From assembly GCA_021780115.1 (NCBI GenBank), contig JAJXZI010000316.1:1-32951 (forward strand): 32,951 nucleotides of DNA, written 5' to 3'. Source of the DNA: a bacterium (lineage in GTDB: Bacteria > Verrucomicrobiota > Verrucomicrobiia > Limisphaerales > JAJXZI01). A model generated the notes under the pieces. The model was given only the letters and a program-made list of their open reading frames with translations. It was not told the DNA's origin and ran no database searches. The position numbers and the translations under genes were made by a program. This document shows positions 20,411 to 29,288 of this stretch, piece after piece (the first letter of the stretch is position 1; every line of letters starts with the position of its first letter).

Positions 20411-21388
20411 ATGGCTGTCATTGCCGTCAGCGGCCTGACCAAGACCTTCCGGACCTACCGAAAGCAACCCGGTTTCGCCGGCGCGGTGAAGGGGCTGTTT
20501 CACCGGACCTACGAGCAGGTGGTGGCCGTGAATCAGATCGGTTTCACCATCGAACCCGGCGAGTTGGTGGGCTTCCTCGGTCCCAATGGCGCCGGCAAGA
20601 CCACCACGCTCAAAATGCTCGCGGGGCTGCTCTATCCGACCAGCGGCGAGGCCCGCGTGCTCGGCTACGTGCCTTGGGAACGCGCCGACGGCTACCGGCG
20701 CCAGTTCGCCCTCCTCCTGGGGCAGAAGAACCAACTCTGGTGGGACTTGCCCGCCCGTGAATCACTCGAGTTGAACGCGAAGATCTACGGCATCCCGAAG
20801 GCCACGCTGGACCGCACGGTGGCCGAAATGGGCGAGTTGCTCCGTGTCCGGGACCAGTTCAACGTGGCCGTGCGCGAACTCTCGCTCGGTGAGCGGATGA
20901 AGATGGAACTGATCGCCTCGCTGCTCCACCAGCCGAAGGTTCTTTTCCTTGACGAGCCCACCATCGGCCTGGATGTCGTTTCCCAGAAGACCGTCCGCGA
21001 GTTTCTCCGGGACTACAACGCCCGGCAGAAGACCACGATCCTGCTGACCAGCCACTACATGACGGACATCGAGGAACTCTGCGAGCGGGTCATCATTATC
21101 GACCACGGCCGGATTTTTTTCGACGGCCGGCTCAGCGACGTGGTGGACCGCTTCGCGGATTTCAAACTCGTGACGATCCGCTGCGCCGACGCGGAGGCCT
21201 GCACCCGCGAGTCCCTCGCCAAGTACGGGGAGGTCGTCGCCCGGGAGCCCGGCAGCGTCCAGCTCAAGGTCAAGCGCGACCGGGTGATCACCGCCTGCAA
21301 AGCCCTCCTCGACGAATTGCCCGTCACGGACATCGACATCCAGGAAGTCCCCATCGAGGACGTCATCCGCCAGATTTTCGCGCGCTGA
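20411..21388 (+). CDS. ABC-2-type transporter ATP-binding protein
   Basis: A 325-aa ATPase of an ABC-2-type exporter. Walker A is GPNGAGKTTTLKML near residue 57, the Q-loop is LLLGQKNQLWWDLPARES, the signature is LSLGERMKMEL (near 156), and Walker B is VLFLDEPTIGLD (near 176), followed by the H-loop TSHYMTDIEELC. The C-terminal 70 residues form the extra DUF4162-like tail. The distinctive N-terminus (YRKQPGFAGAVKGLFHRTYE) matches the family whose ATPase normally heads a three-gene operon with two permeases. Here the next gene (convergent) is an oxidoreductase, so the permeases are missing or elsewhere. ATG 20411 fits the family start. Confidence 0.93.
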   Translation: MAVIAVSGLTKTFRTYRKQPGFAGAVKGLFHRTYEQVVAVNQIGFTIEPGELVGFLGPNGAGKTTTLKMLAGLLYPTSGEARVLGYVPWERADGYRRQFALLLGQKNQLWWDLPARESLELNAKIYGIPKATLDRTVAEMGELLRVRDQFNVAVRELSLGERMKMELIASLLHQPKVLFLDEPTIGLDVVSQKTVREFLRDYNARQKTTILLTSHYMTDIEELCERVIIIDHGRIFFDGRLSDVVDRFADFKLVTIRCADAEACTRESLAKYGEVVAREPGSVQLKVKRDRVITACKALLDELPVTDIDIQEVPIEDVIRQIFAR

Positions 21389-21403
21389 GCCGGGGCGCCC
21401 TCC

Positions 21404-22372
21404 TCAGCCTCGTCCCTCTCGCGGGTACTTGAAAAGCAGGCCGACGGTCATGGCCTTGCGCTTCATGGCCTCCACCTCGTCGGGTTGCAGGGGCGTGAAC
21501 CGCGGCGCCAGTTTCAGCGCCAGTTGCAGGCACGGCGGATGGGCGGGGGTGACCGCGGCCGTGACCGGATGCGACAGCGTGAAGCGCAGGCCCAGCAGCG
21601 CCTCCTCCGGATCGGTCATCGGCTCATACCAGCAGTTCGGCGCGAAATGCGGCGCGTCCTTGGGCCAGGGCCGTTTCGCCAGCGCCTTGAGCGCGAGAAT
21701 GCCCATGGTCTTCTCCCGGGCGCGGGCGAGCACCTGCGGCCCAAAATTGCCGGCGTTCCACGTGGCGTAGTTCACCGGGAACAAAATCGTGTCAAAATCA
21801 AAGCGGTCCATCAGCGCCATCGCCGCCTCGACCGAATGCGCGGAAAAACCGAGGAAGCGCGCCTTGCCCGCCTTTTGGGCGGCGGTGAAAGCGTGGATGG
21901 CGCCCTCGGCGCTGAAGATCGCCTCCACCTCCGCCGGCGTCGTGACCGCGTGCAATTGGTAGAGATCGACATGGTCTGTGCGCAGGTGGTCGAGCGAGCG
22001 GTCCAGTTCGGAGGCGGCCCCGGCCTGGTGGCGCTCGGTCGTCTTGCAGGCGAGAAAGACCTGGTGGCGGAACGGCGCCAGCGCCGGGCCGAGCCGTTCC
22101 TCGGCGTCGCCATAACTGGGTGCCACGTCGAAATAATTCACGCCGGCCTCAATGGCCTCCCGAACCAACTGGCCCGCCCCCTCCGGCGTCGAGCCTTTCA
22201 AGGCGAGGCCGCCGAACCCGATCAGCGAGAGTTTCTCGCCCGTGCGGCCGAGCGAGCGGCGCTCGATCCGGCCAGGTGCCACCTCGCGCTCGACGGCGGA
22301 CAGCGTGGCGGGAAAACTCGTGAGCATCGCCGCGGCGGACGCGGCGCCTTTCAGGAAGGTGCGACGTTTCAT
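21404..22372 (-). CDS. Tat-exported aldo/keto reductase
   Basis: A 322-aa NAD(P)H-dependent oxidoreductase with a twin-arginine signal ([17 protein letters not shown]), implying folded export to the periplasm. The AKR fold shows [42 protein letters not shown] (Asp and Tyr of the tetrad), [10 protein letters not shown] (Lys), and VDLYQLHAV (His). The C-terminal [20 protein letters not shown] fits the AKR cofactor end. ATG 22372 is the only start with the Tat motif. It is a member of the Tat-exported AKRs common in this phylum; substrate unknown. It is convergent to the ABC gene. Confidence 0.9.
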   Translation of the reverse strand: MKRRTFLKGAASAAAMLTSFPATLSAVEREVAPGRIERRSLGRTGEKLSLIGFGGLALKGSTPEGAGQLVREAIEAGVNYFDVAPSYGDAEERLGPALAPFRHQVFLACKTTERHQAGAASELDRSLDHLRTDHVDLYQLHAVTTPAEVEAIFSAEGAIHAFTAAQKAGKARFLGFSAHSVEAAMALMDRFDFDTILFPVNYATWNAGNFGPQVLARAREKTMGILALKALAKRPWPKDAPHFAPNCWYEPMTDPEEALLGLRFTLSHPVTAAVTPAHPPCLQLALKLAPRFTPLQPDEVEAMKRKAMTVGLLFKYPREGRG

Positions 22373-22589
22373 GGATGGTGTTTGGACGCAGCCGCGCACC
22401 GGGCGTTCAGGGGGAACATCGGCTGGAGGCTGGTCCTCATTTTCACAGCTTGAATCTAACCCAACCGGTGGACTCCGCCAGTTGCGGATCGCGCGTTCCA
22501 GCCCGGCGCCGCGAGCATCACTGATCGGGCTTCTCCCGGCCGAACGGGACGATGGGCGGTCGGCGCGGGGCCCGGCGGCAGGACGGCGG
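22373..22589. other. Spacer between divergent AKR and yjbQ genes
   Basis: About 220 bp with the minus-strand AKR leader and, at its right end, the yjbQ promoter. A TAGATT (minus strand) occurs but without a matching -35; no gene is supported. Confidence 0.35.
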
Positions 22590-22618
22590 TTGACTCGCGC
22601 CGGCGGGTGGGCTGCAAT
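22590..22618 (+). promoter_or_regulatory. yjbQ promoter (leaderless type)
   Basis: TTGACT (22590-22595), 17 bp, TGCAAT (22613-22618), then 7 nt to ATG 22626. Confidence 0.5.
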
Positions 22619-22625
22619 CGGGCGC

Positions 22626-23045
22626 ATGAAGTCACTGACAGAATATCTCTGGTTTGAAGTCCCGAATCGCCGGGGCTTCGTGAACATCACCGGAACGGTC
22701 GAGAAGCTGGTTCGGGAAAGCGGCGTTCAGGAGGGGCTGTGTTTGGTCAGCGCCATGCACATCACTGCGGCAGTCTTCGTCAATGATGCGGAGGAAGGTC
22801 TCCTGCAGGACTTCGAGGCCTGGCTGGAGAACCTGGCCCCACATGCGCCGACGTCGCAGTATCGCCACAACCGCACCGGGGAGGACAACGCCGACGCCCA
22901 CCTCAAACGCCAGATCATGGGCCGCGAAGTCGTGGTCGCCGTCACCCAGGGGCGCCTCGACTTCGGGCCGTGGGAACAGATTTTCTACGGCGAGTTCGAC
23001 GGCCGGCGGCGCAAGCGTGTCCTGGTGAAAATCATCGGAGAATGA
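22626..23045 (+). CDS. yjbQ: YjbQ family (UPF0047) protein
   Basis: A 139-aa member of the YjbQ/UPF0047 family, some members of which have thiamine-phosphate synthase-like activity in vitro. Visible are [39 protein letters not shown], the conserved [17 protein letters not shown] with its His, and [16 protein letters not shown]. Length is standard. No thiamine gene is adjacent, so the physiological role here cannot be told. Confidence 0.92.
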   Translation: MKSLTEYLWFEVPNRRGFVNITGTVEKLVRESGVQEGLCLVSAMHITAAVFVNDAEEGLLQDFEAWLENLAPHAPTSQYRHNRTGEDNADAHLKRQIMGREVVVAVTQGRLDFGPWEQIFYGEFDGRRRKRVLVKIIGE

Positions 23046-23272
23046 AGGAGACAGACGGCGCCGGCGGCGGCTCGGAAGGGAGCAGGCGGCCAGAACGGAA
23101 ACGGCGGTCTTTTTCACTCCCGCTGGCCGGCTCCTCGCCGACGATACACTGGGCCGGGCAGTCATTCCGGCGAGTGCTGAGGAGTGATCGCGCTCTGGCA
23201 GGGCGCAGGATCCGGCCGGGCCGGTTCGCCAAGGCGCGGTTGGCGTTCCCCTCCCGGGGCACGGGTTGCCAT
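23046..23272. other. Spacer between yjbQ and korA
   Basis: No recognised gene. An open frame overlapping the yjbQ stop (23042-23302) has Arg-rich composition without motifs and is probably chance. The kor promoter follows. Confidence 0.4.
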
Positions 23273-23300
23273 TTGACACCCCGGGGCCGGCTGCTAGTCT
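23273..23300 (+). promoter_or_regulatory. korAB promoter
   Basis: TTGACA (23273-23278), 16 bp, TAGTCT (23295-23300). This -35 matches consensus perfectly. The predicted start near 23307 leaves a leader of about 83 nt, unlike most promoters here. Confidence 0.6.
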
Positions 23301-23306
23301 GAATTT

Positions 23307-23364
23307 GCAAAGGCGCTTGACGCGATGCGCGGTTAACCTTCGGTCCGAACAGCGGCGCCTTTGC
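23307..23364 (+). promoter_or_regulatory. 5'-terminal stem-loop in kor leader
   Basis: A perfect 10-bp inverted repeat GCAAAGGCGC (23307-23316) / GCGCCTTTGC (23355-23364) encloses a 38-nt loop. Its left arm begins where transcription is predicted to start. It ends 25 nt before the korA ATG. Confidence 0.5.
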
Positions 23365-23389
23365 GTGGAAACGCGATAACGAACAGGTC

Positions 23390-25225
23390 ATGAGCGAAGT
23401 AGCAACGACGTGGGCCAAACAGCCCGACACCAAGCCCAAACAGCCGTCCCGGCTCAAAGTCTCCGAAGCCGTCATCCGCTTCGCCGGCAACTCGCAGGAC
23501 GGCATCCAGGCCATCGGCGGCTTCCTGGCCCGGCTGGCCGGCCGTAGCGAGCAGGAGGTCATGACCTTCATGACCATCCCGGCGACCATCTCCGGCGGCG
23601 CCTCCATCTTCCAGGTCCGCATCGGCTCCGGCGAGGTCCTCAGCGCGGGCGACGAGTGCGACGTGCTGGTGGCCTTCTACCAGCATTCGTACGAGAGCCA
23701 CATCAATTCCCTCAAGAAGGGCGGCATCGTGCTTTACGACGCGGAGCACGTAGATCCGAAGCCGGAGTGGCAGCAAGATTACAACCATGTCGGCGTGCCG
23801 ATTTCCAGCCTGACCATCGAGGCCATCGGCGGCACGGCCAAGGACAAGGGCAAAAACCTCTTCGCCCTCGGTCTGGTCGCCAAGATGTTCGAGTTGAACA
23901 CCACCAAGCTCGAGAAACTCATCACCGAGCGGTTCGCCGGCAAAGACACCAGCGTGGTCACCACCGCGCTCAACGCCTTCCACGCCGGCTACGGCTACAC
24001 GCTGGGCGAACTGATGGAAACGTTCCAGTTCATGGAGAGCCACCGCGCCGCGGGCGACCAGGTGGTGATGAACGGCAACGAGGCGCTGGCCTACGGCCTG
24101 TTGGCCGCCGGGGTGCGGTTCGGCGCGGCCTATCCGATCACCCCGTGGAGCGAGGTCATGGAAATCCTGCGCCGCGAGCTGCCCAAGTACGGTGGCACGT
24201 TCGTCCAGTGCGAGGACGAGATCGCCGCGGTGTCCATGGCGATGGGCGCCAGCTACGCCGGGCGGGTCGCGGTCACCGGCTCCAGCGGGCCGGGCATTTC
24301 GCTCAAGAGCGAGAGCATCAGTTGGGGCGTCATGGCCGAGGTGCCGCTGGTCATCGTGGACGTGCAGCGCGGCGGGCCGTCCACCGGCCTGCCCACGAGC
24401 GTCGAGCAATCCGACCTCAACATCGCCTGCTACGGCGGGCATGGCGACGCGCCGCGGGTCGTGGTCGCTCCGGCGAACGTCGAAGATTGTTTCTACACGG
24501 CGATCGAGGCCGTGAACATCGCCCGCACCTTCAGCGTGCCGGTGATCGTGTTGAGCGATCAGTCCATCGCCACGCGCATCGAAGCGCTGCCCGAGCCGAA
24601 GATCCAGAAGATTTGCCAGGATCTCACGCCCAACCTGCGGCCCGTGGCCGACCACAAACCTTATGACCTTTCCTCGCCCGACGGCATTCCGGAACACCAC
24701 GCCCCGGGCACCCGCATCCTGAGCGGCAAATACCCGATCCTCACCGGCCTGGAGCACGACGAATACGGACACCCGACCGCGTCACCCAAGCTGCATGCCG
24801 CCATGACCGCCAAGCGCCGCCGCAAGCTGCAGGAGCTGTCCAGTTCCCTGCCCACGCCGCGGGTGTACGGGCCGGAGGAAGGCGACATTCTCCTCGTCGG
24901 CTGGGGGTCCACGGTCGGCCCGATCCGCGAGGCGGTGGACCGTTACCTGGCGGCCGGCGACAAGGTGTCTTCCATTCATATCCGGCACTTGAATCCGTTG
25001 CCGCCTGGACTGGACATCATCTTCGGAAATTTCCGGCAGGTGCTCGTCATCGAGATGAACGATGAAGGTCTCTACGGCTACGGCCAGCTCGCGGCGTTGC
25101 TGCGCGCCCGCTTCATGGACAAGCGCCTCCGCAGCATCACCAAGACCGACGGCCTGACCTGGAAAGTGAAGGAAATCCGGGAACGGGTGAAGCCGTTCCT
25201 GTCCGACTTCGCCCGCCGGCGCTGA
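23390..25225 (+). CDS. korA: 2-oxoacid:ferredoxin oxidoreductase alpha subunit (gamma-alpha fused)
   Basis: Subunit of an anaerobic-type enzyme oxidising 2-oxoglutarate (or a related 2-oxoacid) to acyl-CoA while reducing ferredoxin. The 611-aa chain has the gamma-like domain first (EAVIRFAGNSQDGIQAIGGF to about residue 200), then the alpha domain with GNEALAYGLLAAGVRFGAAY, ITGSSGPG-type glycine turn (VTGSSGPGISLKSE), GPSTGLPTSVEQSDL and a C-terminal transketolase-like part (ILLVGWGSTVGPIREAVDRY). This architecture is that of KorA-type fused subunits. korB follows after 52 bp. Substrate choice between 2-oxoglutarate and others is inferred. Confidence 0.93.
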   Translation: MSEVATTWAKQPDTKPKQPSRLKVSEAVIRFAGNSQDGIQAIGGFLARLAGRSEQEVMTFMTIPATISGGASIFQVRIGSGEVLSAGDECDVLVAFYQHSYESHINSLKKGGIVLYDAEHVDPKPEWQQDYNHVGVPISSLTIEAIGGTAKDKGKNLFALGLVAKMFELNTTKLEKLITERFAGKDTSVVTTALNAFHAGYGYTLGELMETFQFMESHRAAGDQVVMNGNEALAYGLLAAGVRFGAAYPITPWSEVMEILRRELPKYGGTFVQCEDEIAAVSMAMGASYAGRVAVTGSSGPGISLKSESISWGVMAEVPLVIVDVQRGGPSTGLPTSVEQSDLNIACYGGHGDAPRVVVAPANVEDCFYTAIEAVNIARTFSVPVIVLSDQSIATRIEALPEPKIQKICQDLTPNLRPVADHKPYDLSSPDGIPEHHAPGTRILSGKYPILTGLEHDEYGHPTASPKLHAAMTAKRRRKLQELSSSLPTPRVYGPEEGDILLVGWGSTVGPIREAVDRYLAAGDKVSSIHIRHLNPLPPGLDIIFGNFRQVLVIEMNDEGLYGYGQLAALLRARFMDKRLRSITKTDGLTWKVKEIRERVKPFLSDFARRR

Positions 25226-25277
25226 GGCCCGCCGTGCTCCCGAGATAACCCGGCAACCATTTAACGCTGCAACGAAC

Positions 25278-26252
25278 ATGACTCCGATCGTCACCGAAGC
25301 TCCGACCACCCAGGCCCCCACGCTTCCCGCGCCGTCGCGCACTGGCGGCACCTTCACCGTCGTCAACCGACCGGGGGAAGAGCGAAAAGCCCTCACCAAG
25401 AAAGAAATCGCCGCCGATCATCCGACATGGTGTCCCGGCTGCGGCGATTTCTCCGTGCTGGCGCTGTACTTCAAGCTGATCGAGAAGCGCCGCCTTTTCC
25501 AGGAACAGTTCGTCAGCATCGCCGGTATCGGTTGCTCCAGCCGGTTCCCCTATTTCGTGCAGGCGCACGGCGTGCATTACATCCACGGCCGCGCCCTGCC
25601 GTTCGCCACCGGCATTTCCCTGACGCGCCCCGACCTGCACGTGTTCGTGTTCGGCGGCGACGGCGACGCCTTCTCCATCGGCGGCAACCATTTCACCCAC
25701 GCCGCCCGCAAGAACGTCAAGCTGACCTACGTGGTCATGGATAACTTCGTGTATGGCCTGACCAAAAAACAGACCTCGCCCACCTCGCCGCTCGGCTTCA
25801 AGAGCAAAACCGACATGTGGGGGGCGATGGACCAGCCGATCAATCCGATGAAGCAGGCCCTGGCCGCGGGCGCCACGTTCGTTGCCCGCACCACGCACAG
25901 CAACCCCAACCACGTCCTGGCCATGATGGAGGCGGCGATGGACCACGACGGCTTCGGCTTCATCGAGTGCCTGAGCGAATGCGTCGAGTTCTACGAGGGT
26001 GCCTTCGACGCCTCGAATCCGCGCAAGGGCGGCCAGTTCGTCGAGGTGCCCAAGGACCACAACGTCGCCGATGAGATCGCGGCCTACCGGCTGGCCGACC
26101 AGCCGTTCCCCGGCTATTTCGGCGTCTTCTACAAAAACGGCCGGCCGACCAAGAACGCCAACGAGGCGAAGATCATCGCCGACCAACGCGCCAAGGTGGG
26201 CGGACTGAAGGACTGGGAAATCCTCAAGAAGAGCTTCGACCGGATGAAGTAG
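25278..26252 (+). CDS. korB: 2-oxoacid:ferredoxin oxidoreductase beta subunit
   Basis: TPP-binding subunit partner of KorA. At 324 aa it shows TWCPGCGDFSVLALYFKL (Cys pair for the [4Fe-4S] cluster), GIGCSSRFPYFVQAHGVHYI, and the TPP/Mg2+ motif GGDGDAFSIGGNHFTHAARKN followed by YGLTKKQTSPTSPLG. The order alpha-beta without separate gamma or delta genes matches the two-subunit type. No terminator or promoter was seen in the 52 bp before it, so it is read from the kor promoter. Confidence 0.94.
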   Translation: MTPIVTEAPTTQAPTLPAPSRTGGTFTVVNRPGEERKALTKKEIAADHPTWCPGCGDFSVLALYFKLIEKRRLFQEQFVSIAGIGCSSRFPYFVQAHGVHYIHGRALPFATGISLTRPDLHVFVFGGDGDAFSIGGNHFTHAARKNVKLTYVVMDNFVYGLTKKQTSPTSPLGFKSKTDMWGAMDQPINPMKQALAAGATFVARTTHSNPNHVLAMMEAAMDHDGFGFIECLSECVEFYEGAFDASNPRKGGQFVEVPKDHNVADEIAAYRLADQPFPGYFGVFYKNGRPTKNANEAKIIADQRAKVGGLKDWEILKKSFDRMK

Positions 26253-26404
26253 CGGGAAGCCCCGTTGGCCGAGAGTCGGGTCCGTTTCGCCGTCGGCGGT
26301 TCGGACCGGCAGAAGTCGCTGACGTAAAGCCGCGTCCTGCGTCGCCCCGCTTCACAAAATCGCCGCGGTTTCACGACTCTCCGGGCGTGCGGGCTGACTT
26401 TGCT

Positions 26405-26433
26405 TTGCCCGCCGCGCGCTCCCGCACTAACCT
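26405..26433 (+). promoter_or_regulatory. cobA-hemD promoter (leaderless type)
   Basis: TTGCCC (26405-26410), 17 bp, TAACCT (26428-26433), then 8 nt to ATG 26442. The 26253-26404 spacer before it shows nothing else. Confidence 0.45.
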
Positions 26434-26441
26434 CGCTCCCA

Positions 26442-27998
26442 ATGAAATCCACAGGTACGGTCTATTTGGTGGGCGCGGGGCCGGGGGATGCTGGTCTGCT
26501 GACGCTGCGCGGGGCGGAGTTGCTCGGCCGCGCGGACGTGGTGATTTACGACGTGCTGGTGAACCTCGACCTGCTGCGCCTGGCGCCGGCGGCGGCCGAG
26601 AGGATCTGCCGCGGCAGCCGCGCCTGCCCGCCCGCCTGGTCGCAGGAAGATCTGAACGCGCTGCTCATCGCCAAGGCGCGGGAGGGCAAATGCGTCGTCC
26701 GGCTCAAGGGAGGCGACCCGTACATCTTTGGCCGCGGGGGCGAGGAGGCGGAAGATCTGGCGGCGGCGAAAGTGCCGTTCGAAGTCGTGCCGGGCGTGTC
26801 ATCGGTTGTGGCCGGACCGAATTACGCGGGCATTCCGCTCACCCACCGCGCCCACTGCTCCAGCTTCACCGTGTTCACCGGCCACGAGGATCCGGACGAG
26901 GAGGCCACGGCGCTGCGCTACGAGCAGATCGCGAAAATCCCGGGCACGAAGGTGGTGCTGATGGGCAGGAACCGTCTGCGTGATTGGGCCGCGTCGCTGA
27001 TCGCGCACGGTCTGGCGCCGGAGACGCCGGTGGCCATGATCCAGTGGGGCACGACCGGGCGGCAGCGGTCCATCGACGGCACGCTGGCGACCATCGCGGC
27101 GCGGGCGGAACAGAGCCAGTGGGCGCCACCGGTGGTGACCGTGATCGGCGACGTGGTGCGGCTGCGGTCGAAGCTCAACTGGTTCGAGCGGCGACCGCTC
27201 TTCGGCCAGCGGATCGTGGTGACGCGCGCCCGGGACCAGGCGCCGCAACTGGCGCGTCCGCTCCTCGAGCGCGGCGCCGAGGTGCTGGAAGTTCCCGTCA
27301 TCAAGTCCGTTCCGCCGTCGCGGCTCGAAGACCTCAGGGACGCCCTGCTGGGCCTGGGCGCGTACGACTGGCTCGTCTTCACCAGCCCCAATGGCGTCAC
27401 GGCGTTCTTCGGTTATTTCTTCAAGGCTTTCGATGATCTGCGCGACCTCGGGGGCGTGCGCATTGCGGCCGTCGGTCCGGCGACGGCGGCGAAATTAAAG
27501 GAACTGCACCTCAAGGTGGACGTGATGCCGGAGGAATATGTCGCGGCCAAGATCACCCAGGCCCTGACGAAGTACGAGAGCCTCGACAACTTGAAAATCT
27601 GCCTGCTGCGCGCCGAAGTGGCGAACCCCGACCTGCCGCGGACGCTCGAAGAAAAGGGCGCCATCGTGGACGACGTGGCCTGCTACCGCACGGTGCCGGA
27701 GACGGAAGACCCAACCGGCGCGGGGGCCGTCCTGCGCGCGTCCGGCGCGGACTGGATCACCTTCACCAGCGGCTCAACGGTGGAGCATTTTCACGCCCGG
27801 TTTGACCTGTCGGCGCTGATGCGGCAGTTCCCCCAACTCCAACTCGCTTCCCTTGGGCCGGAAACGACGAAGGCCCTCCGCGCCCTCGGAGCCGAACCCG
27901 CCGTTGAGCCGAAGCAACACACGCTTGAGGGCTTGGTGGCGGCGATTGAGACGCGCGTGATCCGTGGCGCGCGGTCACGCGGTCACGTTAGCGATTGA
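26442..27998 (+). CDS. cobA-hemD: Uroporphyrinogen-III C-methyltransferase / uroporphyrinogen-III synthase fusion
   Basis: A 518-aa bifunctional enzyme of tetrapyrrole synthesis. Residues 1-245 are the SAM-dependent methyltransferase (SUMT) that makes precorrin-2: [75 protein letters not shown]. Residues 255-510 are uroporphyrinogen-III synthase: [62 protein letters not shown]. Such fusions are common in several phyla. No hemA, hemC or other heme gene is adjacent. The last residues ([11 protein letters not shown]) look like frame run-on. Confidence 0.95.
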   Translation: MKSTGTVYLVGAGPGDAGLLTLRGAELLGRADVVIYDVLVNLDLLRLAPAAAERICRGSRACPPAWSQEDLNALLIAKAREGKCVVRLKGGDPYIFGRGGEEAEDLAAAKVPFEVVPGVSSVVAGPNYAGIPLTHRAHCSSFTVFTGHEDPDEEATALRYEQIAKIPGTKVVLMGRNRLRDWAASLIAHGLAPETPVAMIQWGTTGRQRSIDGTLATIAARAEQSQWAPPVVTVIGDVVRLRSKLNWFERRPLFGQRIVVTRARDQAPQLARPLLERGAEVLEVPVIKSVPPSRLEDLRDALLGLGAYDWLVFTSPNGVTAFFGYFFKAFDDLRDLGGVRIAAVGPATAAKLKELHLKVDVMPEEYVAAKITQALTKYESLDNLKICLLRAEVANPDLPRTLEEKGAIVDDVACYRTVPETEDPTGAGAVLRASGADWITFTSGSTVEHFHARFDLSALMRQFPQLQLASLGPETTKALRALGAEPAVEPKQHTLEGLVAAIETRVIRGARSRGHVSD

Positions 27999-28047
27999 CG
28001 GCCCGGTGGCGCCTGGGGCACCCTCTGGCGTAACTGCTTCAGCGCGC

Positions 28048-28884
28048 ATGAATGCATCCGCACCGCCGCCCGCCCGCCCGCGCCGTCGCCGCCTCCGGGC
28101 GTTCACGCTGATTGAACTGCTCGTCGTCATCGCCATCATCGCCATCCTGGCGGGGTTGCTGCTGCCCGCACTGGCCAAGGCGAAGCAAAAGGCCCAGGGC
28201 ATCGGGTGCCTGAGCAACATGCGGCAACTTGAGATGGCCTGGTACCTGTACGCGCTGGAATTCAACGACCGGCTCGTCACCAACAACGACGGCATGAACC
28301 GCGACAGTTGGGTCGGCGGCTGGTTGGAGGTGGCTCCGCCCAGCGCTCCGGACAACACGAACGTGCTGCTGATCATGTCGCCCATCGGCAAACTCTGGCC
28401 CTACAACAAGGCGCTGGGCATCTACAAGTGCCCGGCGGACAAGAGCGAGGCGATCATCGCCGGCGCGCATTATCCGCGCACCCGGAGCATCTCGATGAAC
28501 GGCAACGTGAACGGCTCGATCAACTGGTCGTTCGACAAGGACTACTTTTACTATCGCAAACTCTCCGACCTCGTGCGGCCCTCGCCGGCGCAAACCTGGG
28601 TGTTCCTCGACGAACGGGAACAGAGCATCGACGACGGCTATTTTCTGGTCTTCCTCAGCACCAAGTTTGGCAACGCGGCCGACCAGTGGGGCAACCTGCC
28701 GGCCATCTACCACAACAATGCCTGCGGCTTTTCGTTCGCCGACGGCCACTCCGAGATTCATAAGTGGCTCGATCCCGACACGGTCCGGGTGCTGCCCCCC
28801 TTCCAGCGCCCTGCCGGCGCCTTCCTGGGTCCGCGCGACGTGCCGTGGATTCAGGCGCGCACTTCAGCGCGCATCAACCCCTGA
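28048..28884 (+). CDS. Type II-secretion/pseudopilin-like protein with H-x9-DG motif
   Basis: A 278-aa pseudopilin. After RPRRRRLRA comes the class III signal [18 protein letters not shown] (cleaved before Phe; Ala instead of the usual Gly at -1) and [24 protein letters not shown]. The C-terminus carries H-x9-DG ([19 protein letters not shown]), as in the DUF1559-like families expanded in Planctomycetes and Verrucomicrobia. The middle part is predicted beta-rich with few motifs. ATG 28048 follows the CobA-HemD stop after 49 bp. Role: inferred pilin-like or secretion-associated surface protein; no secretion-machine genes are adjacent. Confidence 0.88.
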   Translation: MNASAPPPARPRRRRLRAFTLIELLVVIAIIAILAGLLLPALAKAKQKAQGIGCLSNMRQLEMAWYLYALEFNDRLVTNNDGMNRDSWVGGWLEVAPPSAPDNTNVLLIMSPIGKLWPYNKALGIYKCPADKSEAIIAGAHYPRTRSISMNGNVNGSINWSFDKDYFYYRKLSDLVRPSPAQTWVFLDEREQSIDDGYFLVFLSTKFGNAADQWGNLPAIYHNNACGFSFADGHSEIHKWLDPDTVRVLPPFQRPAGAFLGPRDVPWIQARTSARINP

Positions 28885-29166
28885 ACGGCGCGCGAACCGC
28901 CGCTTGGGGCGGGTCGCGACGGGTGGCGGCGGAGCGCAAGGCGTAGCTACGCGGTAACGAACGATCCGCGGCTGCCGGGCCGAATTCTGCCGTCATATAA
29001 CCGGGGCGATAGGCGTGGCGGTTTGAAGTCTGAACTCTGGCCTCTGCCCTCAAGCGCAGCGTGGCGCCGGGCGGCCCGTGCGAGTGTTCAACCGGCAATA
29101 GCCGGCCGAATTTGAGTTGCGACCTTGCCCCGGCGCAAGCCAGCCCTCACCACCCCAAAACCGGCC
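28885..29166. other. Gene-free spacer with degenerate repeat remnants
   Basis: About 280 bp with no supported gene. A short tract with TTGAAGTCTGAACTCTGG (about 29020-29040) resembles the GAAGTCCGA-type repeats, and CCGGC-AATA-GCCGG (29092-29105) resembles a broken REP half. Confidence 0.35.
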
Positions 29167-29195
29167 TTGACGCCCCCACCCCGCCCGCATAGCGT
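29167..29195 (+). promoter_or_regulatory. Promoter of the SUMF1-like transcript
   Basis: TTGACG (29167-29172), 17 bp, TAGCGT (29190-29195), then 9 nt to an ATG at 29205 that opens a short ORF ahead of the SUMF1-like gene. Confidence 0.5.
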
Positions 29196-29204
29196 CGCCA
29201 AGTC

Positions 29205-29288
29205 ATGAACGCAATGGGAAACCGGTCCCTCGTTCCCCGCGCAGCGTCGAACTGCAACCCCAATCCACAGCCCCGGATGCGCCTATGA
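29205..29288 (+). CDS. Possible 27-aa upstream ORF coupled to the SUMF1-like gene
   Basis: A 28-codon frame (MNAMGNRSLVPRAASNCNPN, then PQPRMRL and stop). It starts 9 nt past the -10 element, so it would sit at the very 5' end of the mRNA. Its TGA overlaps the start of the next gene (ATGA at 29285-29288), the usual sign of translational coupling. No homolog is recognised; the frame may be chance. Confidence 0.35.
   Translation: MNAMGNRSLVPRAASNCNPNPQPRMRL

Noticed and set aside
23042-23302. Frame overlapping the yjbQ stop (ATGA) of 86 codons
   Set aside because: Arg/Gly/Ser-rich without motifs and it runs through the kor promoter; coupling looks accidental.
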